Below are positions 26,825 to 36,165 of a stretch of DNA of 64,000 bases, one piece after another (within the stretch, counting starts at the first letter, position 1; the number at the start of each line of letters is the position of its first letter). The DNA lies in contig CAXXGC010000001.1 of NCBI GenBank assembly GCA_963667875.2, positions 186,001 to 250,000 on the forward strand. Reading direction: 5' to 3'. This stretch comes from JAEXOD01 sp963667875 (lineage in GTDB: Bacteria > Bacteroidota > Ignavibacteria > Ignavibacteriales > Melioribacteraceae). Below the pieces are notes generated by a model that ran no database searches, had not been told where the DNA came from, and saw only the letters and a program-made list of their open reading frames with translations. A program made the position numbers and the translations under genes.

Positions 26825-27520
26825 ATGGTAAAGACAAAGGTAAAGACCAATGTAAAGGCTGTAGACAAAACTATAGATACGACTAAAAATACAGAAGAAA
26901 AAAGATACGCGTATGTATTGGGCTTTATATTTTTTATGGTGTTTTTAGGGCATCTTGTTCCTTTAACATATAAAGTTATGCTGTCTGCCACACCTTATTT
27001 GTTTATGGTTGCTATGGGTGTTGTTTATATTAATTTTGAATCGAAGCAAAAAGAAATACTTACTATGTGGGTATTGGGACTTTTTATTTTTATATTTATT
27101 GCGGAATTAATAGGAACAAAAACAGGACTAATATTCGGCCGTCATAGTTATACCGATATTTTGGGATTTAGACTAATTGGTGTATCGTTATTGTTTATGC
27201 TTAATTGGGCTTTTGTTATTTGGGGTTCTGTATTATTGGCAAATATATTTATTAAAAATAAATATTTAGCGGCAGTAACAGCAGGGTTAATTACCGTAGT
27301 TTATGCCTTGTTTTTAGAACCCGCAGCAACAAAATTATTTTATTGGAGCTGGATTAACAATGTAATACCAATTAAAAATTATATTACTTGGTTTTTTATA
27401 TCCGCCATTGCAAGTTATATATATATTAAGTTAGAGATAAAAACAAAAGCAAAACTACCGGTTTATTATTTGGCTATTCAAACATTGTTTTTCCTTTTGT
27501 TGATAATATTTTTTAGATAA
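26825..27520 (+). CDS. Carotenoid biosynthesis protein, CruF/DUF422 family
   Basis: 231 residues with seven or eight hydrophobic helices after a basic N-terminal segment (MVKTKVKTNVKAVDK). Family motifs are present: FIAELIGTKTGLIFGRHSYTDILGFRLIGVSLLFMLNWAFVIWG and the FLEPAATKLFYWSW block. Characterised CruF proteins hydrate the end of carotenoids at C-1',2', giving hydroxylated products that are then glycosylated. No other carotenoid gene is nearby, so the function rests on family membership alone. Confidence 0.82.
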   Translation: MVKTKVKTNVKAVDKTIDTTKNTEEKRYAYVLGFIFFMVFLGHLVPLTYKVMLSATPYLFMVAMGVVYINFESKQKEILTMWVLGLFIFIFIAELIGTKTGLIFGRHSYTDILGFRLIGVSLLFMLNWAFVIWGSVLLANIFIKNKYLAAVTAGLITVVYALFLEPAATKLFYWSWINNVIPIKNYITWFFISAIASYIYIKLEIKTKAKLPVYYLAIQTLFFLLLIIFFR

Positions 27521-27618
27521 TTATTTATTAAATAATGTAAAAATAATATACATATTGTATAATTAGCTGTGTTATTTATTATATAATTACCAAACAGTAA
27601 TTCATTGGAGGTTAAAAC

Positions 27619-28947
27619 ATGAAAAAGGCAATAATTTTTTGTTTTATGTTTTGGGCAGCCCCAATATGGTGTCAAAATGTAAAAATTTTTGACAAAAACA
27701 ACTCCTCGCTTTCATCCAACAAAATTATTTCGGTAGCGCAAGATAATAATAATACTTATTGGATTGTTACCTGTGCAGAATTTGTTAACGGCGTAAAAAT
27801 TTCAGACGGATATTTGCAAAAGTTTTGTTCGGGCAACTGGAGTATATTTGATAGCAGCAATTCGCCGCTTACAAAAAACATTGTTCAAGATGTTGCAATT
27901 AGCAATAATAATAATGTAGTTGTTGCTACAACAACTGGAGTATATATTTTTGACCACAATAATTGGCTGCATTTTAACAAAGATAACTCACCTTTGCCCG
28001 ACAACTTTATATATACTGTAACTATAGATAAATTAAATAGATATTGGTTCGGAATACCCAACATTGGAATATGTTTGTATGATAATGGAAATTGGACTTG
28101 TTTTAACTATCAAAATTCATTTAATGGTATTGAAGATTTTAATTTTATTAAAGCCGACAATTTAAATAATATATGGGTTGGTACAGATTATTACGGCCTT
28201 TACGTTTATAACGGCATTAATTGGCAAAAAAAAATAGATAATAAATTAAATGATAAGCCTTGTTATATATTTGGGTTAACAACCGATTCATTAAATAATA
28301 AGTGGATTACTATTCAAACAAACGAGAATAAACATTATATTGCTTCAGGCGAAGATACTCCGTTTACATTTGTTGAATTGTCTAATGATAATTATCCCTT
28401 TACTTTTTTTTCGTACAAATCTGCTATATTTGATAAAAATAATAATCTGTTTGTTGGAACAACTGACGGAATACTAAAATATGATGGAAATAATTGGGTA
28501 ATAATTGACTCGGTTAGTTTATCTTTGCCCGAAAATTATTTTGATGGCGGTTTTGTAGATAATAACAATAATAAAATATTTGGTTTATCGGTTTTTAATT
28601 CAAATAGCTATAAAGGATTACTTTTTTATAACCAAACCGGTGTTATCCTTTCATCTAGAGAGGAAGAGAATAATACTGTTGTTGGTTTATATAAGTTAAA
28701 TCAAAATTATCCCAATCCGTTTAATCCTTCAACTACTATCAAATATTCTATTCCCTCTGCAAGTTATGTTTTATTAAAAGTATACAATATTTTAGGAAAA
28801 GAAGTGACAACTTTAACAAATGAAATGAAAAATGCAGGTACTTATGAAGTAAATTTTAATGCTTCTAATTTATCGTCAGGAACCTATTTCTACAGAATTC
28901 AATCAGGGACATATAGTGAAACAAAAAAAATATTACTGTTAAAATAG
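27619..28947 (+). CDS. Secreted propeller-repeat protein with T9SS sorting tail
   Basis: A signal peptide (MKKAIIFCFMFWAAPIWCQ) precedes about six repeats like those of two-component-regulator propellers: ISNNNNVVVATTTGVYIFDHNNW, DKLNRYWFGIPNIGICLYDNGNW, DNLNNIWVGTDYYGLYVYNGINW and DKNNNLFVGTTDGILKYDGNNW. The C-terminal ~80 residues hold NQNYPNPFNPSTTIKYSIPSA and end TKKILLLK, the type A sorting domain. It has no kinase domain, so it is a free secreted propeller, probably binding or scaffold. GGAGG lies at the right distance upstream of the ATG. Confidence 0.87.
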   Translation: MKKAIIFCFMFWAAPIWCQNVKIFDKNNSSLSSNKIISVAQDNNNTYWIVTCAEFVNGVKISDGYLQKFCSGNWSIFDSSNSPLTKNIVQDVAISNNNNVVVATTTGVYIFDHNNWLHFNKDNSPLPDNFIYTVTIDKLNRYWFGIPNIGICLYDNGNWTCFNYQNSFNGIEDFNFIKADNLNNIWVGTDYYGLYVYNGINWQKKIDNKLNDKPCYIFGLTTDSLNNKWITIQTNENKHYIASGEDTPFTFVELSNDNYPFTFFSYKSAIFDKNNNLFVGTTDGILKYDGNNWVIIDSVSLSLPENYFDGGFVDNNNNKIFGLSVFNSNSYKGLLFYNQTGVILSSREEENNTVVGLYKLNQNYPNPFNPSTTIKYSIPSASYVLLKVYNILGKEVTTLTNEMKNAGTYEVNFNASNLSSGTYFYRIQSGTYSETKKILLLK

Positions 28948-29118
28948 AATTAATATAAATTTAACATAATTTTTTAGCTAATAAATTTGTATTTTTAAAC
29001 AGCGTTATTTCTGTAATTTCCAAAACTCAATTCTTAAATTTTATTATTTCTGAATTCAAAAAACCGTGATAAATAATTTGATTTGATACTATAATTATAC
29101 TGTTGGAGGTTTATTTTG

Positions 29119-30828
29119 ATGAATATTTTTAACTTACGAATACCAGATAGAAAAATCAAAATTGCCGACGTAATTATTTTAGTCTCAATAATTGTTATCC
29201 TTTATTTTGGAATTAAACTTGCGGTATACTCGCCGCATACGTTTAGCGGCCCTCGTATTAAACTAGATTCTTCAGAACTGCCCACATACGCTTTTTTTTC
29301 GGTTTTACGAATGCTTGCAGCCTATATTTTATCGGTAATTTTTTCGTTAACTTATGGTAAATACGCGGCAAAAAATAAAAAAGCAGAAAAAATTATGCTG
29401 CCGTTGTTGGATATTTTACAAAGCGTTCCCATATTATCCTTTTTGCCGGTTGTAGTATTAAGCCTGCGGGTAATATTTCCGCAGGGAATTGCAGCCGAAA
29501 TAGGCGCGGTTGTGCTTATATTTACAAGTCAGGCCTGGAATATGACGTTTTCGTGGTATCAGTCGCTTACAACTATTCCAAAAGACTTAAAAGAGGCAAG
29601 CCAAATATTCAGCTTAAATGGCTGGATGCGCTTTAAAATATTAGAATTCCCGTTTGGTGTAATTAGTTTTATATGGAATAGTATAATGAGTTGGGCGGGC
29701 GGCTGGTTTTTTTTAATGGCTTCCGAAATATTTACAGTAGGTGATAAAGATTTTAGACTGCCCGGACTTGGTTCGTATCTGCAGGAAGCAGCAAACCAAA
29801 ATGATTTTAAAGCAATTGCACTTGGACTTGGGGCGTTAATATTTATTATTATTGTTTTAGATCAGTTAGTTTGGAGACCGCTTTTAGCGTGGTCCGATAA
29901 ATTTAAATTGGAATTAACTGAAAGTGATGATCCGCCTAAATCGTGGTTTTATGATGCTTTACAAGAAGCTAAACTTACTTCTTTTTTTACAAATAAAATT
30001 ATTGGGCCGGTTTGGAATATTATTGATTCATTTTTTGAAAAAACCAATAAACCAATAAAACCAAAATATATTGAAAAAACAGGTTCAAAAATTACTTCGG
30101 CAATTTTAAAATTTATTTTTTATGCTTTTTTGGCTTTTGGATTGTATAAAGCAATAACAATGTTAACCCAGTTAAATTTAGATGAGTGTTATAAAATAGG
30201 AACCGGGGTTTTTGCAACTTTGGTACGGGTAACAGTAGCATTAATTATTGCTTTAAGCTGGACTTTAATTGTAGGAGTAACAATTGCTACCAACCGGAAA
30301 TTTGCATTGTTTATGCAGCCCATTGTTCAAATTATGGCATCAATTCCGGCTACGGCCTTATTTCCGGTAATTTTATTATTTATAATTAAACTCCCTTATG
30401 GATTAAATATTGCGGCAATTTTATTAATGTTGCTTGGTACACAATGGTATTTGCTTTTTAATATTATTGCAGGTGCAAGTTCAATTCCGCAAGAGTTAAA
30501 ATATACAAGTAAGCTGCTGCAATTTAATACTTGGCAGAGATGGAAAGTATTAATACTTCCGGCTATTTTTCCTTACATTATTACTGGTGCAATTGCCGCA
30601 AGCGGCGGTGCCTGGAACGCAAGCATAGTTTCGGAATATGTTAAGTTTGGCGGCAAAACATTACAAACCACAGGTATAGGTTCTTTAATTGCGGATTCTA
30701 CGGCAAAAGGAAATTACCCGCTTCTGCTTGCTTCAACGCTTGCAATGGTTATTACGGTAGTTTTAATTAACAGACTTGTTTGGCGGAAACTTTATGCCGT
30801 TGCCGAAGAAAAATATAAAATGGATTAA
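29119..30828 (+). CDS. ABC transporter permease, two fused BPD-type domains (nitrate/sulfonate class)
   Basis: The ATG at 29119 is preferred over a TTG one codon upstream, with GGAGGT 8 nt ahead. The 569-residue product contains two binding-protein-dependent permease domains in tandem (residues ~55-255 and ~340-560). Each has an EAA-type loop (EFPFGVISFIWNSIMSWAGGWFFLMASEI and LPAIFPYIITGAIAASGGAWNASIVSEYV), so one polypeptide supplies both membrane halves. Most relatives are single-domain proteins that dimerise. The ATPase gene follows after 11 bp. No periplasmic binding protein is encoded in the window; substrate is unknown. Confidence 0.9.
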   Translation: MNIFNLRIPDRKIKIADVIILVSIIVILYFGIKLAVYSPHTFSGPRIKLDSSELPTYAFFSVLRMLAAYILSVIFSLTYGKYAAKNKKAEKIMLPLLDILQSVPILSFLPVVVLSLRVIFPQGIAAEIGAVVLIFTSQAWNMTFSWYQSLTTIPKDLKEASQIFSLNGWMRFKILEFPFGVISFIWNSIMSWAGGWFFLMASEIFTVGDKDFRLPGLGSYLQEAANQNDFKAIALGLGALIFIIIVLDQLVWRPLLAWSDKFKLELTESDDPPKSWFYDALQEAKLTSFFTNKIIGPVWNIIDSFFEKTNKPIKPKYIEKTGSKITSAILKFIFYAFLAFGLYKAITMLTQLNLDECYKIGTGVFATLVRVTVALIIALSWTLIVGVTIATNRKFALFMQPIVQIMASIPATALFPVILLFIIKLPYGLNIAAILLMLLGTQWYLLFNIIAGASSIPQELKYTSKLLQFNTWQRWKVLILPAIFPYIITGAIAASGGAWNASIVSEYVKFGGKTLQTTGIGSLIADSTAKGNYPLLLASTLAMVITVVLINRLVWRKLYAVAEEKYKMD

Positions 30829-30839
30829 TTGAGGTTAAT

Positions 30840-32141
30840 ATGGATGAAACAAAATTAGTTAGTATTCAATCAATCACACAATCGTATGGCAAAGAAGATA
30901 ATAAGTTTTACGCAATAGAAAATATTAATTTGGAAATATTTACGGGTGAATATGTGGCTTTGTTGGGGCCCTCGGGCTGCGGTAAAAGCACATTGTTACG
31001 CATAATTACCGGATTGCAAAATCCAAGCAGAGGAACTGTTTTATACAAAAATAAACGGCTTAACGGAGTAAATCCAAATTCAACTATTGTTTTTCAAACT
31101 TTTGCTTTGTTTCCATGGTTAACCGTTTTACAAAATGTGGAGTTAGCCTTAAAATCAAAAGGTGTTCCTTCGTCTATTAGAATAAGCAGAGCAATTGACG
31201 CTATTGACAGAGTTGGTTTGGATGGTTTTGAAACCGCTTATCCGCGTGAGTTATCAGGGGGAATGAGGCAAAAAGTAGGATTTGCCCGCGCAATTGTAAA
31301 TGAACCGGAATTATTATGTTTGGATGAACCTTTTTCAGCTTTGGATGTATTAAGTGCGGAATCGTTACGCGGTGAATTGCTTGAATTGTGGTCGGAAGGG
31401 AAAATTCCTACTAAAGCAATACTTATGGTTACACATAATATTGAAGAAGCTATATTTATGGCAAGCCGTGTTGTTGTAATGGAAAAAAATCCGGGACGTA
31501 TTATTGCCGATTTGCCAATTTCACTTGCTTATCCACGCGATAGAAAATCGGCAGAGTTTCAGGCAATTGTTGATAAAGTTTATTCGTTATTGGCAGGGCA
31601 AACATTACCTGAACATTTGGAACTTGGTACAGCACCGGGTGAACCGGGTTATACCCGCCGACTGCCGAAGGCCGCAATTGCTAATTTAAATGGTTTGCTG
31701 GAATTTATTTACGAATCGGACAAAGAAAGTTTTGATATTTATATGCTTGCAGACGAATTGGGAATTGATTCCGATCAGCTGCTGCATATTACAGAATTTG
31801 CGGAATTGTTGGGATTTGCTAAAATTGAAAGCGGGGATCTTTTGTTAACACCTTTGGGCGAAACATTTACCGAAGCAAGTATTACGGCCCGTAAAGAAAT
31901 ATTCGGCTCACGCGTAAAAAGAGTGCCTTTAATAAAATGGCTTATTAATTTGTTAAACTCGTCAACAAATAAACAATTGGATAGAAGTGTTGTAAGTACT
32001 GCTTTGGAGCTTGAGTTCCCTGCCGAAGTGGCCGAAGAACAGATTGATATTATTATGACCTGGGGACGTTATGCCGAACTTATTGTTTATGATGATAACG
32101 AGGAATTAATATACCTTGAACCGGGAATTGGAGGGAATTAA
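30840..32141 (+). CDS. ABC transporter ATP-binding protein with C-terminal AAA-associated domain
   Basis: 433 residues. The N-terminal ~260 residues are an ABC ATPase of the nitrate/sulfonate/taurine group: Walker A GPSGCGKST, Q-loop VFQTFALFPWLT, signature LSGGMRQKVGFARAI, Walker B LLCLDEPFSALD and switch His in VTHNIEEA. Residues ~285-430 form an extra C-terminal domain (LNGLLEFIYESDKESFDIYMLADELGIDSDQLLHITEFAELLGF) known from this family as AAA-associated, possibly a regulatory winged-helix module. It pairs with the upstream fused permease. It converges with yjjX, 32 bp away. Confidence 0.92.
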   Translation: MDETKLVSIQSITQSYGKEDNKFYAIENINLEIFTGEYVALLGPSGCGKSTLLRIITGLQNPSRGTVLYKNKRLNGVNPNSTIVFQTFALFPWLTVLQNVELALKSKGVPSSIRISRAIDAIDRVGLDGFETAYPRELSGGMRQKVGFARAIVNEPELLCLDEPFSALDVLSAESLRGELLELWSEGKIPTKAILMVTHNIEEAIFMASRVVVMEKNPGRIIADLPISLAYPRDRKSAEFQAIVDKVYSLLAGQTLPEHLELGTAPGEPGYTRRLPKAAIANLNGLLEFIYESDKESFDIYMLADELGIDSDQLLHITEFAELLGFAKIESGDLLLTPLGETFTEASITARKEIFGSRVKRVPLIKWLINLLNSSTNKQLDRSVVSTALELEFPAEVAEEQIDIIMTWGRYAELIVYDDNEELIYLEPGIGGN

Positions 32142-32173
32142 TAAATTTGGTTGGTTGTAATGTGCAGCTGCAA

Positions 32174-32737
32174 TCATATCATCTTATTGGGATTAAAATC
32201 ATTATCAAACAACTTTTTATTTACAAATGGAATTAATGCCGTAATAAGTCCCGATGTGTATAATTCCGTTCTGTTCATAATGCCGTTTGTTAAATAACCA
32301 ATTGCGCCTAAATTTTGTTTGGTGTTTGTTTCATCAAACAAACTATCAATAACATTACCTAATTCTTCACCGCTTAACAATCTTTTAATTACAAAATCGG
32401 GCAGTTGAAACAAAGGGGAAGTTCCAAATCCAGTATTTTGGTTAATATCCATAATACACATACAGCCAAATGAAAACCAGATATCATATAATTCCATTAT
32501 TCCGCCTTCAATCCCAACAAAATAATCGGCCTGCAAATTATTTGCTTTATTATATTTTATAAGCTCTAAAGAACGGTTTTTTGCTCCGTCAAAAGTATCC
32601 TTATTTATCGGTTGATCGGGCACATTTGAACTTACATTTATACCTGTAACTTCACATTCACCAAAAAATTTTTCAAAAGTTAATCTTGTTGATTCTATTT
32701 TTATGGGGTTTTTTGATCCAACTAAAATTTTTATCAT
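32174..32737 (-). CDS. yjjX: Inosine/xanthosine triphosphatase (YjjX family)
   Basis: The product matches the DUF84/YjjX family that hydrolyses ITP and XTP and so removes damaged purine nucleotides: ILVGSKNPIKIESTRLTFEKFF, then VSSNVPDQPINKDTFDGAKNRS, DYFVGIEGGIM, LGAIGYLTNGIMNRTELYTSGLITALIPF. I choose the ATG at 32737, right after the upstream gene's stop, giving the usual MIKILVGSKNP start. An alternative ATG at 32749 would overlap the upstream gene by 11 bp and add four residues. It appears translationally coupled to the esterase gene before it. Confidence 0.92.
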   Translation of the reverse strand: MIKILVGSKNPIKIESTRLTFEKFFGECEVTGINVSSNVPDQPINKDTFDGAKNRSLELIKYNKANNLQADYFVGIEGGIMELYDIWFSFGCMCIMDINQNTGFGTSPLFQLPDFVIKRLLSGEELGNVIDSLFDETNTKQNLGAIGYLTNGIMNRTELYTSGLITALIPFVNKKLFDNDFNPNKMI

Positions 32738-32738
32738 A

Positions 32739-33878
32739 TTATTTGCCAAACATTAATAAAAAATACTCGGGTATATGTTTTGCCCAGGCTGTTTCGTTAT
32801 GGTCATCATCCATAAACCTGTTAAACCAAAAATCTTTATTTACTTGATAACCTTTTTTTATTAATAGACCAATCATGTCAACAATACCGGGTTGCAGCCT
32901 GTTTTCTAAATTTTTCCCGCCGTTTGCCATATACACTTTAATATCTTTTTTCTCTTGCGTGTTTTGAACGGTTGATACATAATCAAGTTCATCAATTTTA
33001 AAAGCCGGGGAAAAACAAAGAGCCTTTGAAAATATGTTATTGTATTCCCATATTAACATAAACGAAATTAATCCGCCTGCCGAAGAACCTCCCGTGTAAC
33101 AATTGTTCCTGTCTTTTAATGTACGGTAAGTAGTGTCAATAAAAGGTTTTAATTTGTTAACCACAAATTTCATATAATCGTATCCCAATTCGGAATTGGT
33201 ATATTCCAGCATTCTGTTTGGCGTACAATAAATACCCACAATAATAAAAGGAGGAATTTTGCCTTGATTCATTAAACTGTCAGCGGCTTCGTCAATCTGC
33301 CAGTCAACACCAAAAGAGGACGTGGCGGGATCAAATATGTTTTGTCCGTCGTGCATATATAAAACGGGGTAACGTTTATCTTTGTTTGTTTCGTAATCTT
33401 TTGGAAGCCAAACAACAACATCTCGGGGCAGCAGTCCGTCACTTGACATTTGAGTGTGATATTTTACGGTTCCGGTAATTTGACCCGTAAAGGACCGCTG
33501 GGGAGTACCATTTGCCCAGTTATTTATATTGTGAATGACAGTTGTATCATTTTTTACTATTAAACTGCAATTATCGGGAATAGTGCCGTCGTTATTTAAA
33601 GCTTCCTGCGGCCAGCTTCCTTTAGTAAATTTATATTCAATCTCCGCATTTTGATTAAATGATAAATTTATAAAAAATTTATTTTTGTCTACTCTGCTTA
33701 ATTTAACATTGGCCGGATTCCAATTACCCAATACAGAATTGTTTCCTACAATATAAATATCTGAAGAATCGGGGAAATTAGAACAAATTACCTCAAAACG
33801 GACATTAATTGTTTTGTTTTGTGCAAATGAAAGAGAATAAATTAATATAAATAAAAATAAAACATTCAAGTTTTTCAT
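32739..33878 (-). CDS. Secreted esterase with N-terminal CBM20-like domain
   Basis: A signal peptide ending SFAQ is followed by a CBM20-type starch-binding-like domain (residues ~22-125: VRFEVICSNFPDSSDIYIVGNNSVLGNWNPANVKLSR). An alpha/beta-hydrolase of the esterase D/enterochelin-esterase type follows, with PVLYMHDGQNIFDPATSSFGVDW, the nucleophile motif GGSSAGG, and FMDDDHNETAW near the C terminus providing the His. The likely role is cleavage of ester-linked groups on polysaccharide or a related surface substrate; the CBM suggests glycan binding. Divergent from the radical-SAM gene with 60 bp between starts. Confidence 0.87.
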   Translation of the reverse strand: MKNLNVLFLFILIYSLSFAQNKTINVRFEVICSNFPDSSDIYIVGNNSVLGNWNPANVKLSRVDKNKFFINLSFNQNAEIEYKFTKGSWPQEALNNDGTIPDNCSLIVKNDTTVIHNINNWANGTPQRSFTGQITGTVKYHTQMSSDGLLPRDVVVWLPKDYETNKDKRYPVLYMHDGQNIFDPATSSFGVDWQIDEAADSLMNQGKIPPFIIVGIYCTPNRMLEYTNSELGYDYMKFVVNKLKPFIDTTYRTLKDRNNCYTGGSSAGGLISFMLIWEYNNIFSKALCFSPAFKIDELDYVSTVQNTQEKKDIKVYMANGGKNLENRLQPGIVDMIGLLIKKGYQVNKDFWFNRFMDDDHNETAWAKHIPEYFLLMFGK

Positions 33879-33938
33879 ACAATTCCTTATATTTAACAGT
33901 ATCTAAAATAATTATTTTAATTTTTAAAACAAAACAGT

Positions 33939-36110
33939 ATGAAAGTAGTATTAGTAATACCGCCTTTTACACAAATAAACACAACTTATCCTTCCGTTAC
34001 ACAATTATCCGGTTATTTATTGTCAAGAGGTTACGATGTTAAATCGGTTGATTTATCGTTAAATGTATTTTTGAAAATATTCAGTTCGGAAGGGCTTTTA
34101 TTAATACAAAAACATCTTGTAAATATGAATACAAAAGATGAGTATATTAATAGAAGTATAAGTTTATTTGACAGGTATATTGAAATAATTGACCCGGTAA
34201 TAAGGTTTTTGCAGGGACATAATCCTTCATTTGCAAATATTATTGTTAAAGACGGATATATTCCGCAGGGAAAAGTATTTCCTAATGAAGAAATAGATGC
34301 CCGTTGTTTTGGCGAATTGGGAATATATGACCGGGCAAAACACTATTGCGCTTTAATGCTTGGGGATATAAACAATGTTATCAATTCGGCAATTACACCG
34401 TATTTTAATTTAAGCCGTTATGCGGAATCATTATCGCAAAGTCCTCCTGTGTTTGATGAAATTTTACACCAGCTTGGAAGAGATAAAAATATTGTTGAGG
34501 AAATAATTATAAGTGAAACCGAAAAATTTATTAAAAAACACAAACCCGATGTAATAGGTTTTACAATTCCATTTCCGGGGAATTTATTTTCGGCGTTATT
34601 ATCCTCACAATACATTAAACAAAAATATCCTCTTATAAAAATTATTATCGGCGGGGGATATGTTAATACTGAATTGCGCAAGTTAAGCGATATTAGAATA
34701 TTTAATTATGTGGACTATATTACTTTTGATGACGGTGAACTTCCCATTCAAAATATTTTAAATAACATAATACTTAACTTCCAAAACAACGAATGGGTTA
34801 GAACATTAACAGTTGAAGATAATACTCTTGTTTATTATAATAACGCAGACGAAAAAAATATTCCTTATAAAGAATTAGCTGCACCAAGTTATAAAGGGAT
34901 TGAAATAAACAAATATGTATCAATGCTTGAAATGTTAAATCCAATGTTTAGATTATGGAGCGACGGTTTTTGGAATAAACTTGCAATTGCCCATGGTTGT
35001 TATTGGCAGAGGTGTACTTTTTGTGATACTACCTTGGATTATATTAAAAATTACGCTCCGGCAGAAACTCAAAAATTAGTTAAAATAATAAATACTATAA
35101 AAACCGAAACGGGAAAAAACACATTTCATTTTACCGATGAAGCTGCTCCCCCATCAAAACTTAGAGATTTGGCAATTGAACTTATAAAAAACAAAACCAA
35201 TATCTGCTGGTGGGGAAATATACGATTTGATAAAGCATTTACAAATGATTTGTGCAGATTGTTATCGTATGCCGGCTGTATTGCGGTTAGCGGCGGAATA
35301 GAGATAGCGGATGAAAGATTATTAAATTTGATACAAAAAGGTGTTACTGTTGAGCAGGCGGCAATAGTTACAAACAATTTTAGAAACGCAAATATTTTAG
35401 TTCATTCGTATTTAATGTATGGTTATCCAACTCAAACTGAACTTGAAACAATTAACAGTTTGGATATGGTACGCCAGTTTATTAAACACGGATTAATTCA
35501 ATCCGCTTTTTGGCATCGGTTTGCGTTAACAATACACAGCCCTATTGCCAAAAATCCGGGTAAATATGGCATTAAAATTATTTCTTCTCAAAACAATCCT
35601 TTTGCAAATAATGATTTGTTATTTTCGGATAACACTCAAATTAATCACGATAAGTATAGCGAAGGGTTAAAATACGCATTATATAATTATATGCATGGAA
35701 TTGGGCTGGAATGGAATTTAAATAAATGGTTTAGTTTCCCAATTCCAAAACCAACAATTGATAAAAATTATGTTTCTAATATAATAAAATCGAATACTAT
35801 AAGTTTACGGCCCGATCAAAGAAAAACGACTATTTGGGAAGGGAGTATTCCGGAAATTATTAAACAAGATAAAAACAAAAAAGTAATAAAAGCAATTAAA
35901 GGAAATATTGAAGGACTTTGGGAAATTGATGCAAAAATTGCCAATTGGATTAAAAACATGGCAATTGCTACAATTGAAGGAATGAAAAAAAACAATATTA
36001 CTTTTCAGGCTTGGGAAGAAAGTTTTCCGTATGATGAAGAAAGAAAAGTTAAATTTTTTAACAGTAAATGCTGGAACGATATAAGACAGTATTTTTTAAT
36101 TATTGTATAA
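33939..36110 (+). CDS. B12-binding-domain radical SAM protein
   Basis: 723 residues. The N terminus resembles a cobalamin-binding Rossmann domain (VLVIPPFTQINTTYPSVTQLSGYLLSRGYDV, and later IKIIIGGGYVNTELRKL around residue 240). The radical SAM core starts near residue 345 with the cluster motif CYWQRCTFC (Cys354, Cys359, Cys362), spaced C-x4-C-x2-C instead of the usual C-x3-C-x2-C. GGIEIADERLLNLIQKGVTVEQA and YLMYGYPTQTE fit the barrel. The ~200-residue C-terminal extension is not recognised. Such proteins methylate unactivated carbon or perform rearrangements in cofactor, lipid or natural-product routes; the substrate is unknown and no maturase partner lies nearby. Confidence 0.88.
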   Translation: MKVVLVIPPFTQINTTYPSVTQLSGYLLSRGYDVKSVDLSLNVFLKIFSSEGLLLIQKHLVNMNTKDEYINRSISLFDRYIEIIDPVIRFLQGHNPSFANIIVKDGYIPQGKVFPNEEIDARCFGELGIYDRAKHYCALMLGDINNVINSAITPYFNLSRYAESLSQSPPVFDEILHQLGRDKNIVEEIIISETEKFIKKHKPDVIGFTIPFPGNLFSALLSSQYIKQKYPLIKIIIGGGYVNTELRKLSDIRIFNYVDYITFDDGELPIQNILNNIILNFQNNEWVRTLTVEDNTLVYYNNADEKNIPYKELAAPSYKGIEINKYVSMLEMLNPMFRLWSDGFWNKLAIAHGCYWQRCTFCDTTLDYIKNYAPAETQKLVKIINTIKTETGKNTFHFTDEAAPPSKLRDLAIELIKNKTNICWWGNIRFDKAFTNDLCRLLSYAGCIAVSGGIEIADERLLNLIQKGVTVEQAAIVTNNFRNANILVHSYLMYGYPTQTELETINSLDMVRQFIKHGLIQSAFWHRFALTIHSPIAKNPGKYGIKIISSQNNPFANNDLLFSDNTQINHDKYSEGLKYALYNYMHGIGLEWNLNKWFSFPIPKPTIDKNYVSNIIKSNTISLRPDQRKTTIWEGSIPEIIKQDKNKKVIKAIKGNIEGLWEIDAKIANWIKNMAIATIEGMKKNNITFQAWEESFPYDEERKVKFFNSKCWNDIRQYFLIIV

Positions 36111-36112
36111 AA

Positions 36113-36152
36113 ATTTAATAACTCCCCATCATGCGGTGGGGAGCTATTAAAT
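36113..36152. terminator. Bidirectional terminator between convergent genes
   Basis: ATTTAATA-A-CTCCCCA pairs with TGGGGAG-C-TATTAAAT around the loop TCATGCGG: 15 paired bases with one internal mismatch, flanked by A and T tracts on either side. It separates the radical-SAM gene from the opposing small secreted protein gene. Confidence 0.9.
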
Positions 36153-36165
36153 GGTAGTCGCTATA

